Under the pieces are notes generated by a model that ran no database searches, was not told the origin of the DNA, and worked only from the letters and a program-made list of their open reading frames with translations. DNA of 20,591 nucleotides from Pseudomonadota bacterium (lineage in GTDB: Bacteria > Pseudomonadota > Gammaproteobacteria > Burkholderiales > Burkholderiaceae_B): NCBI GenBank assembly GCA_023427945.1, contig JAEYZR010000189.1:1-20591 (forward strand). The letters run 5' to 3'. The translations under genes were made by a program, and so were the position numbers. This document shows positions 14,819 to 20,591 of this stretch, in pieces (the stretch's first letter is position 1; each line of letters starts with the position of its first letter).

Positions 14819-15808
14819 TCAAGCGTGACGCGCCCTGGTTTTCTGCTGCGATTGGGTCACGCATAAACGTTCGGCTCGCTTCCCCAACTTCACCTGGATC
14901 CTCTGAAGCGCAGCGCCTTGGCGCAAAGCCATGAAGCCGGGCCGCTCGGCCCGCCGTCGCTCCATGTCGGAGGCTCTCAACATTGTCACGTCGACGTTCT
15001 GGAAATAATCGCGGTTTCCTCCATCTGCCCACGATTCCGAAAAGATGCCATGGGCGGACACCACGTCGAACGTTTCCAGTTCAATGTGCCAGTATTCAAA
15101 ACGACGATGGAAGGTTTCCTGGAATATTGTTTTGCCGTTGATGATATCGAAGGCGCGCACCAACAAGCCGTCTATCAGCAAATGGTGGCCAGGCGATACG
15201 CAGATGTCTCGCGAAGGCACACTGTCGGCAATCGCGCCCCGGCACACACGAACCGGCAGGTGTTTAGGAAGATCATCCGCGGCAATGCTATGGACCCAGG
15301 TGGCTCTCCAACCCAGCCACTTAACGGTCCCCAGACCGTTACCGCCGACAACCTGGTCGCCGACTTGCAGGCGCTCGACCGGGCATTCGCCGGTAGCCGT
15401 CCGAATTTTGGTGCCTTTCAGGAAACAGACCGGCATGGCCGTCGTAATGCCGGAAAAGTAGCCTTCCGGATCTTCTTCAATCGCCGCGCCCAGCTCGTCA
15501 TCCATATCCTTGATGACAAAGCGCACCATGTTTTTCTGCTCGTCACCAAACTCCAGAATTCCCGCCTTGGACGAGGGATCGTAAGCAAAATGATCGATAG
15601 CCATGCCCTCGACCTCCAGCCTTTGCCCCGGTTGCATGCCTTCAACATTCAGGGACACGGCATGCTGGCTTGCCGTGTCCGAATAGTTGGGACGATAGGT
15701 GAAGGTGGTAGGGATACCTTCCAGAAATGAAAGCGTGAGTGAACGCCCCTCAGCGCCGATGGCGGCAGGTGAATGAACGTCGGGCGAGAGTGAAATGGGC
15801 GGCATCAT
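14819..15808 (-). CDS. Hint-domain protein, shorter paralog
   Basis: The 329-residue product carries a Hint (Hedgehog/intein, Hint_2-type) domain. The domain begins at Cys128 in MPVCFLKGTKIRTATGE, has paired histidines His208-His209 in CVSPGHHLLIDG, and ends with EYWHIELETFDVVSAHG and the highly conserved SESWADGGNRDYFQNVDV. Hint domains of this type can break their own backbone at the leading cysteine. Residues 48-127 form a beta-rich domain that also occurs in the neighbouring paralog. A basic tail of about 60 residues follows the Hint domain. No signal peptide is visible. The ATG at 15808 (next codon also ATG) lacks a good ribosome site. It lies downstream of the longer paralog, separated by 124 bases and a strong hairpin. 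Function and cleavage are unproven. Confidence 0.88.
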   Translation of the reverse strand: MMPPISLSPDVHSPAAIGAEGRSLTLSFLEGIPTTFTYRPNYSDTASQHAVSLNVEGMQPGQRLEVEGMAIDHFAYDPSSKAGILEFGDEQKNMVRFVIKDMDDELGAAIEEDPEGYFSGITTAMPVCFLKGTKIRTATGECPVERLQVGDQVVGGNGLGTVKWLGWRATWVHSIAADDLPKHLPVRVCRGAIADSVPSRDICVSPGHHLLIDGLLVRAFDIINGKTIFQETFHRRFEYWHIELETFDVVSAHGIFSESWADGGNRDYFQNVDVTMLRASDMERRRAERPGFMALRQGAALQRIQVKLGKRAERLCVTQSQQKTRARHA

Positions 15809-15871
15809 GATGATTTGTTCGAGAGGCTATGCTCCACATTTGCGCGAGTCATGCAATTCTCTGAAATCAAT

Positions 15872-15910
15872 AGAGCCACATGAAGCGCCGTAGCGCTCTC
15901 ATGCGGCTCT
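15872..15910 (-). other. Long intercistronic hairpin between the two Hint genes
   Basis: Arms starting AGAGCCACATGA and ending TCATGCGGCTCT, with AGCGC/GCGCT inside and a 4-base loop (cgta), form an imperfect stem of about 16 pairs. On the minus strand it begins 22 bases after the stop of the upstream Hint gene. The following ATTGATTT is only weakly T-rich, so it could be a partial terminator or a processing or stability element that sets different expression of the two paralogs. Confidence 0.6.
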
Positions 15911-15932
15911 GTGGTCTACCTATGCTTGAGCC

Positions 15933-17165
15933 TTAGGCTGCTTTCGTCTTCAGATCTGCATCCAGAATTTCGTCGGCACGCTTTGCCAGCTTGGCATGCA
16001 AAGGCGCAATGTCCTTCGCTTTACGCAGTGCATCAAAGCCAGGGCGATTCGCTTTGCGGCGCTCAATATCCTGCGGCAGCAGGGTAGTGACGTCGACGTT
16101 CTGGAAATAATCGCGATTACCGCCATCGGCCCACGACTCAGACATCAGGCCATGAGCGCTGATCACATCGAACTGATCAAGCTCGACATGGAAGTACTCG
16201 TAGCTTGTCAGTTGCGTCTCTTGGTAGATCGTACGATCGTTGACGATATCTTTCGCGCGGATCAGCTTGCCTTCAAACAGAATGTGGTGACCGGGGGAAA
16301 CCACGATGTCCTTCGACGGCACATTGTCGGAAATGGCGTTGCGGCAGATACGAATCGGCATGTGGTCCACGCGATGTTCCGCGGGAATCGAACGCGTGAC
16401 GGTTTTCCGGTAGCCCACCCATTTGACTTCACGCACGCCCGACGCACCGATTACCTTGTCGCCAGGCTGCAGCGCTTCAATCGCGACTTCCCCTTCGGGA
16501 GTCAGAATCATCGTGCCGCGCAGGAAGCACACCGGCGATACGAACTGACCAAAGCCGGTATTGGATCCGCCGTTGGCTGCGATGATCGCGTTGTAGTCCT
16601 CTTGTGAGAGGTCCTCGATACGGTAGGTGACCGTCCCGCCATTCAGCGCGTGGCCAGCATAAGTCAAGGTGCCAGTCTGGGCGCCGGCGTTATAGGTGAA
16701 AACACCGTTCGAACGACCGGCAACGCTCAGTGAGTCGCCGGTGCCCAGGCTCGACACGGTGAACGTGGGCGATGCGCCAAGGTTCACCGTGCCAGGGATG
16801 TAATTGAAAGCACCGCCACCGTTACCTGTGAACTCGATATTCTGGCTCGTGATAAGGCCTGCTGCAGCGGTCGGTGCATTGACCGTGATTGCCGAGCCAT
16901 CAGCAATTTTGTAATTGAGTCCGCTCAACGCGCTCAGGTTGGCCAATCCGGAATTGATGGTCAGGCTGCCGCCATTGATCACTTCGTATGTGGGATTGCC
17001 TAGCGTCTGCACGCCTACCAGCGTGTTAGCAGTGGCATTGACGCCATCGACGGTGAGGGTGTTCTGACCCAGCACATTCAGACGCAATACGTCATTGTCT
17101 TGGTTGAAGTTGCCAGCATTGATGACTTGATTACTACTGCCGATATCTACGCCGATGATAGCCAT
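15933..17165 (-). CDS. Hint-domain protein, longer paralog with Gly/Asn/Thr-rich N-terminal region
   Basis: The 410-residue product has three parts. Residues 1-123 are rich in Gly, Asn, Thr, Val and Ala (such as QVINAGNFNQDNDVLRLNVL and SGLANLSALSGLNYKIADGS), suggesting beta-solenoid or adhesin-like structure. Residues 124-212 match the pre-Hint domain of the shorter paralog. The Hint domain starts at Cys213 (SPVCFLRGTMILTPEGE), with His293-His294 in VVSPGHHILFEG and the ending HVELDQFDVISAHGLMSESW followed by ADGGNRDYFQNVDVT. The Cys-to-His distance, 80 residues, equals that of the paralog. A Lys-rich tail follows. There is no signal peptide, so any export would need another route. The ATG at 17165 has a good GGAG site 6 bases upstream; longer in-frame extensions do not. 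Self-cleavage before Cys213 is inferred from the family. Confidence 0.88.
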   Translation of the reverse strand: MAIIGVDIGSSNQVINAGNFNQDNDVLRLNVLGQNTLTVDGVNATANTLVGVQTLGNPTYEVINGGSLTINSGLANLSALSGLNYKIADGSAITVNAPTAAAGLITSQNIEFTGNGGGAFNYIPGTVNLGASPTFTVSSLGTGDSLSVAGRSNGVFTYNAGAQTGTLTYAGHALNGGTVTYRIEDLSQEDYNAIIAANGGSNTGFGQFVSPVCFLRGTMILTPEGEVAIEALQPGDKVIGASGVREVKWVGYRKTVTRSIPAEHRVDHMPIRICRNAISDNVPSKDIVVSPGHHILFEGKLIRAKDIVNDRTIYQETQLTSYEYFHVELDQFDVISAHGLMSESWADGGNRDYFQNVDVTTLLPQDIERRKANRPGFDALRKAKDIAPLHAKLAKRADEILDADLKTKAA

Positions 17166-17676
17166 GTGAATCTCCGTGGGTACGTCGTTGAGGGCAACTC
17201 TCTTCAACTGGGCGCTTGCGCCAAATTGTTTAAATAAGGAGTTACGCACGCAACACTAATCCAACTTTATTTCACAGTCTTTCAGGGTTTATGAGTAACC
17301 CGAAGGGGTTATTATTTGAAATAAATATATAATTACAATGACTTATGAGAAATATATGCGCTGATGGCGCTCAACGTCACTAATTTCTTTATGTCGCTTT
17401 ATGTTTTTAAATGCTACGTTTAGTCTGCTATTTAGTAGAATTCTGTTTCATATGAATTGTTGAGATTTTTTGAGGACACACTGCTCCTCATCGGCTCCCG
17501 TTTATAGGCCAACGATTCAATTGCCGGGCTGTGAATGCTCCTTGTAAACAAGATATTGCGCGGCATGAATTGTGTGTAACTACTCCTTATTGACGCATTT
17601 AGTAGTACAATGGGCCGTATCATTCCGATTGTTGCCACTTCGTTGAAGACAGTAGCGAAAGTTTTACAGTTGCTGC
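17166..17676. other. AT-rich spacer, no confident gene
   Basis: About 510 bases between the longer Hint gene and the pyruvyl transferase gene hold no reading frame I trust; a 68-codon minus-strand frame (17432-17638) starts with GTG, has no ribosome site and no recognisable sequence. Composition drops sharply: 17281-17340 has only 17 G/C in 60 bases. A TAACCC/GGGTTA hairpin lies at 17296-17311. Reading the minus strand, TTGTAA (about 17338) followed by AT-rich sequence could supply a promoter for the Hint genes; this is weak. Confidence 0.5.
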
Positions 17677-18525
17677 CTAACGGCCGGTAAGGAGTGCTAA
17701 TGGAAAAGATGCTTCTAAAGCCTGAGCATCGAAGGTTGCGAAGGGCAGGTTGGGAGAGTTCAGCCCCTCTAAAAGCGATGCAGCGAATGGAACGGGAGTG
17801 CGGCCAGTCCCCAATAGGTAGTCTGCATACTTGAATGCGGGTTCAAACATGCTTAGAACAGGGTGCACGGGTATGGCAAGCGCATCGGCCAAGACAATGC
17901 CGTGTAGTGAACTGGACAGTACGCGCTCGGCCGTAGCGATTTGAGCGGCGATTTTCAGGGGCGGCTGGTTTGGACTTAGCCAGTGCACGCCAGATGTTCG
18001 TCCCAAAATATCCCGGTCCAGCCAACGCTCGTCGTTCAGATTGGGCACGAAGAATGTTTTGCCTCGTTCCTCTTCAGGAATAAGGGCAATCTCTTCGTCG
18101 AGTTGCGTGCGGAACAACGAAGGAAAAAGCAGTCCAGGATCCCCATAAATCGCTGGGCAGGCAATGCCATATCGATCAAATGCGTCCTTGGTCAGTGGAC
18201 CTCGGACCGATGCGACCTTGATGCGCTTGTGTGTTTCCAGATTCCTGGGCCAGCTCTTCCCGTTGACCCCGGATCCCCAAATGGCGTCACCATTGCGAGC
18301 CTGGTGAACCACGGAGCCGACGGCCAGAAGTTTGGCGCGGCCCGGCTGCGGAGCAATCACTTTCACTTTGCTCGGATGTCTTCTTAGCAGTTCGGCCACA
18401 ACCATTGGCCCGATTTCGTCCCCGAAATTCAGGTAGCCGTTCACCGCCGGTGCCCAGTGGTATAGAGGGACTGTCAATCCATCAGCAATTGGAAGGATTT
18501 TGGCGGATGACTTTGCAGCGGGCAT
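17677..18525 (-). CDS. Polysaccharide pyruvyl transferase family protein (ExoV/CsaB-like)
   Basis: The 282-residue product matches the family that adds ketal pyruvate to sugars of exopolysaccharides or cell-wall polymers, using phosphoenolpyruvate. Visible family features are NFGDEIGPMVVAELLRR near the N-terminus, LLAVGSVVH, AIWGSGVNG, KVASVRGPLTKDAFDRYG, the IYGDPGLLFP motif, a central segment FFVPNLNDERW, and the C-terminal AERVLSSSLHGIVLADALAIP that forms the nucleotide-like binding site in this fold. The overall pattern is nearest to ExoV-type enzymes. The ATG at 18525 has no clear ribosome site, but its leader contains overlapping hairpins. It lies 147 bases after the glycosyltransferase gene in the same direction. 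The acceptor is unknown, and other transferase activities in this family are possible. Confidence 0.85.
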   Translation of the reverse strand: MPAAKSSAKILPIADGLTVPLYHWAPAVNGYLNFGDEIGPMVVAELLRRHPSKVKVIAPQPGRAKLLAVGSVVHQARNGDAIWGSGVNGKSWPRNLETHKRIKVASVRGPLTKDAFDRYGIACPAIYGDPGLLFPSLFRTQLDEEIALIPEEERGKTFFVPNLNDERWLDRDILGRTSGVHWLSPNQPPLKIAAQIATAERVLSSSLHGIVLADALAIPVHPVLSMFEPAFKYADYLLGTGRTPVPFAASLLEGLNSPNLPFATFDAQALEASFPLALLTGR

Positions 18526-18542
18526 GTGCTTGAAACGAGCGG

Positions 18543-18576
18543 ATTGGACACTGTTTCGGTGTCCAATGGACCGAAA
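18543..18576 (-). promoter_or_regulatory. Overlapping, mutually exclusive inverted repeats in the leader of the pyruvyl transferase gene
   Basis: ATTGGACAC (18543-18551) and GTGTCCAAT (18559-18567) are perfect 9-bp arms with a 7-base loop. TTTCGG (18554-18559) and CCGAAA (18571-18576), with TCC/GGA inside, form a second stem that shares bases 18559-18567 with the first. In the minus-strand RNA only one can form at a time, 17 bases before the ATG at 18525. This resembles an attenuator or a translational switch. No T-tract follows, so plain termination is unlikely. Confidence 0.5.
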
Positions 18577-18672
18577 AGGCGAATTGATGGTTTAAAGAGA
18601 GGCACCCGTCGTCACCATGGGTTGGTCGGGGCCTTGCGGGAATTTTCTCATGCGACGCTGTCAGGCGGCGGT

Positions 18673-19725
18673 CTAGATGTCCAGCAGCTCATCGTACAGG
18701 GCGCCTAGCCGGATACTCACGGTCTTTGGGCTGATGGCGGATGCACGTTCCCGGGCGGCGGCAAGATAGCGCTGTCTGTGTTCATTGTCCCAGCCACGTA
18801 GAACAACTATCGCGCGACGCAAATCATCCGGCGAGTCTGCGTCGAATAGAAGTTCGTGGGCCATTTCGGGAAACAATTCCAGCATTTGGGGAGTACGTGC
18901 AGCTATCGCCGGGACACCAAGCGTCAGGCACAGTACGGCGACACCGGAGGTGAAGACCCTTTCATAGGGGATCAGGACCGCAGTCACTGAACGCAGCAGA
19001 GGTGCTACTTCTTCGTCAGGCACCCGGCGCGGATCAATCAAGGCAGATCGCCCGGTTGCCAATGTTCGCAACTTTGCCAAATATCGATCTTTTTCGCTTG
19101 CCTCGCCGCTGATTCGCAGACGCAGCGCATGTCGCTTCAGGAAATTCTCATCCAACTCCCCGATCAGCGAATGTGCATTCTTATACGTTTTTATTCTGCC
19201 AAAAACCAGCAGGTCCGCCGCGTGGGCGGCAGTTTTTGTGTCGACGCTGTCTTCCACATTATCATAGATGCCTTGATAGCTCGGGTGAGGGAGGACCATC
19301 AACTTTGCCGCGGGCGCGTCAACTTGCTCTTGAAATTGAGGAATGCTGGCTGTGTTGTGGAGAAGGATCCGATCAGACAGTTGTCCCAACTGCCTCCTCA
19401 GTTCAGAGAACGAGCTCCAGTGGCCTTTATCATGGGGAATAGCATTATGAACCGTCCAGACGATCTTGCCACCTGCATCTCGATACTTGTGTAGCTCTTG
19501 AAGGAAACGGCGTAGCTTGTTTCGTCCCGCCTGCCTATCAGCACACCCACGGAAAATTGCCTCTTCCCAGTGGATGTGAAAAATTCCTCGCTTGGCTCGC
19601 TGAAGCTCCGCTGCGGCAAATGGTGCATCTCCTTTGACTGGTATGTAACGCCCCTCCAGTGCGCTGTAGAGCAAACGTTGATAGGGGTTACTGTAGAGTT
19701 GCGAGTTGATGACTTGGATGATCAT
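18673..19725 (-). CDS. GT-B fold glycosyltransferase (group 1 type)
   Basis: The product (350 residues from ATG 19725) has the two-domain layout of a GT-B glycosyltransferase. The N-terminal half holds RGIFHIHWEEAIF, GGKIVWTVHNAIPHD and SDRILLHNTASI. The linker region has LMVLPHPSYQGIYDN. The C-terminal donor half has LLVFGRIKTYKNAHSLIGEL, PDEEVAPLLRSVTAVLIPYE, SGVAVLCLTLGVPAIA, and LLFDADSPDDLRRAI. The motif set resembles exopolysaccharide mannosyl- or glucosyltransferases in which HIHW and VHN sequences recur; the sugar cannot be assigned. An in-frame TTG at 19821 would add 32 residues, but neither start has a good ribosome site, and MIIQVINSQLYSNPYQRLL looks like a natural N-terminus. It is the first gene of the minus-strand block and diverges from tRNA-Val. 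Confidence 0.85.
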   Translation of the reverse strand: MIIQVINSQLYSNPYQRLLYSALEGRYIPVKGDAPFAAAELQRAKRGIFHIHWEEAIFRGCADRQAGRNKLRRFLQELHKYRDAGGKIVWTVHNAIPHDKGHWSSFSELRRQLGQLSDRILLHNTASIPQFQEQVDAPAAKLMVLPHPSYQGIYDNVEDSVDTKTAAHAADLLVFGRIKTYKNAHSLIGELDENFLKRHALRLRISGEASEKDRYLAKLRTLATGRSALIDPRRVPDEEVAPLLRSVTAVLIPYERVFTSGVAVLCLTLGVPAIAARTPQMLELFPEMAHELLFDADSPDDLRRAIVVLRGWDNEHRQRYLAAARERASAISPKTVSIRLGALYDELLDI

Positions 19726-19850
19726 TGCGAGTAGATTACTAAGGGCCTCGGAAACAAGTTTACCTTGCTTGATGTGTGACTCTGATCTCTCACGGCCATC
19801 GCTATGCCGCAGGTCGTTCAATCAAAAAAATTAAAAATTTATTGCTTGGG

Positions 19851-19880
19851 TTGGCACAAACGTCGAAACTCGTATATACT
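19851..19880 (+). promoter_or_regulatory. Promoter of tRNA-Val
   Basis: TTGGCA (19851-19856) and TATACT (19875-19880) separated by 18 bp make a near-consensus sigma-70 promoter whose start would fall about 5 bases before the mature tRNA. A/T runs lie just upstream (19824-19842), as is common for strong stable-RNA promoters. Confidence 0.8.
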
Positions 19881-19892
19881 TTCGTTCTCTGC

Positions 19893-19969
19893 AGGCGGTT
19901 AGCTCAGCTGGTTAGAGCGCCACGTTGACATCGTGGAGGTCGCTGGTTCGATTCCAGTACCGCCTACCA
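19893..19969 (+). tRNA. tRNA-Val (anticodon GAC)
   Basis: The 77-base cloverleaf has a perfect 7-bp acceptor stem (AGGCGGT/ACCGCCT), D-stem GCTC/GAGC, anticodon stem CCACG/CGTGG with loop TTGACAT giving anticodon GAC (19927-19929), T-arm GCTGG-TTCGATT-CCAGT, discriminator A and an encoded CCA (19967-19969). GAC reads the valine codon GUC. It has its own promoter and terminator, so it is a single-gene unit. Being at the edge of the Hint/glycan block it is also a possible integration site, but I found no second copy of its 3' end in the window. Confidence 0.97.
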
Positions 19970-19978
19970 AGAAAATTT

Positions 19979-20012
19979 AAGCCTCGTTCATTGCCCGTGA
20001 ACGAGGCTTTTT
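19979..20012 (+). terminator. Intrinsic terminator of tRNA-Val
   Basis: AAGCCTCGTTCA (19979-19990) and TGAACGAGGCTT (19998-20009) form a perfect 12-bp stem with a 7-base loop, ending in five T (20008-20012). It begins 10 bases after the CCA end of the tRNA. Confidence 0.95.
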
Positions 20013-20460
20013 CGTATCCAACAATGCTCCGTTAGTTCAGCATTGTCTTACGTTGTAACTGGTACGCACTTATCAAGTCCGTTCCTGACCGGGCTCATGT
20101 CACGGCTTTTCGTGAGTGTAGTAGTATAAAGTCGCTATGCAGGTATAGGCCGCGACCTAACTACTGATTGCATTATCAAAGACTCTGTGAATGAAACTTG
20201 GTCGGCGAAGTGCCGAAGTTACCTATGGAGTTTTAAGATGATGCGATTGTCCTTCAGGAGTATGGGAAATCGAGGCTAGCGATGAAGCAAGCCACTAATT
20301 CAGGAATGCTTATCAAATTGTTAAGCTTGGAATAGTATTGCTTCTCCTTGGCTTGCGTTATTGCAAGATGCTACTGTTGAGAATTTCACTAAATTGGTTA
20401 ACCATTTGGTGTTCTATGATGTTACCCATAATTTTGCGATATTGTGATCTTCCCGTGTTT
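20013..20460 (+). other. AT-rich region with hairpins and two tiny reading frames, no confident gene
   Basis: Nothing of normal gene size is visible. ACAATGCT (20021-20028) and AGCATTGT (20039-20046) form a hairpin right after the tRNA terminator. A second stem combines AACTT/AAGTT and TCGGC/GCCGA over 20195-20220. Then come two very short frames with good ribosome sites: 20238-20279 (MMRLSFRSMGNRG, with GGAG 7 bases before) and 20282-20335 (MKQATNSGMLIKLLSLE, with GAGG 6 bases before), two bases apart. They could be leader peptides for the downstream secreted protein or chance; low confidence. Confidence 0.4.
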
Positions 20461-20591
20461 ATGTCATATGTTAGGCCACGATATTTGTTTTTGATAATAT
20501 GCCTTGCCTTTGTAGCGAATGACGTCAGTGCAAAGGAGTGTCCGGTGGGGCCTGCTGTTCAGTATTCGCTTATAGCAGAGCCGCGGTATTG
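20461..20591 (+). CDS. Start of a secreted protein of unknown function (partial)
   Basis: A reading frame runs open to the window edge. From ATG 20461 it gives 43 visible residues: a basic start (MSYVRPRY), a hydrophobic core LFLIICLAFVA, and a likely Sec cleavage after NDVSA, leaving KECPVGPAVQYSLIAEPRY at the visible mature end. I do not recognise the family. The frame is open further upstream, with alternative ATGs at about 20417 and 20420, and no start has a strong ribosome site. The AT-rich composition resembles the region before it. Confidence 0.45.
   Translation, partial: MSYVRPRYLFLIICLAFVANDVSAKECPVGPAVQYSLIAEPRY

Noticed and set aside
15181..16300. The Hint proteins as true inteins inside a host protein
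   Set aside because: There is no C-terminal His-Asn-Cys/Ser/Thr splice junction and no continuing host domain; the conserved ADGGNRDYFQ ending points to the standalone Hint_2 type.
17432..17638. A 68-codon minus-strand frame in the AT-rich spacer
   Set aside because: GTG start, no ribosome site, no recognisable features; treated as chance.

Overview
The window looks like a chromosomal segment of a betaproteobacterium, most likely family Alcaligenaceae (the Bordetella/Achromobacter group). This rests on protein resemblance and on the gene order leuC-leuD-leuB-asd-fimV-like-truA-TRAP transporter-trpF, which I recognise as typical of that group. I could not run a search to confirm it.

Layout. 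(1) 1-2639 is the end of a surface polysaccharide locus. A Wza-type export protein (minus strand, cut by the window edge) diverges from a WecG/TagA-type glycosyltransferase and an overlapping family 2 glycosyltransferase. (2) 2640-10035 is a housekeeping block on the plus strand: leuCDB (leucine synthesis), asd (aspartate-semialdehyde dehydrogenase), a FimV/HubP-like LysM membrane protein with a very Gly/Ala/Ser-rich linker, and truA (tRNA pseudouridine synthase). (3) 10036-13929 is a complete TRAP transporter, dctP-dctQ-dctM, ending in a strong intrinsic terminator. The binding protein closely resembles the 2-oxo-acid binder TakP. A CTAG-type dyad that includes the truA stop codon is a candidate operator. 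(4) 14051-14734 is trpF, preceded by a perfect 19-bp palindrome and a second partial copy 22 bp downstream.

(5) 14735-19725 looks like an accessory block on the minus strand between trpF and a tRNA-Val gene. It encodes a GT-B glycosyltransferase, a polysaccharide pyruvyl transferase family protein, and two paralogous proteins with Hint (Hedgehog/intein-type autoprocessing) domains. The pieces are separated by AT-rich, hairpin-bearing spacers unlike the GC-rich backbone. The trpB gene I would expect after trpF is not in the window. (6) 19851-20012 is a tRNA-Val(GAC) gene with its own promoter and terminator. (7) 20013-20591 is AT-rich and holds hairpins, two tiny reading frames with good ribosome sites, and the start of a secreted protein cut by the window edge.

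The most interesting part is region 5. Two self-processing-type Hint proteins share a pre-Hint domain and the same Cys-to-His spacing, and sit beside two glycan-modifying enzymes in one orientation. A surface or secreted module whose protein part is autoprocessed and whose sugar part is made or modified by the neighbouring enzymes is a reasonable but untested hypothesis.
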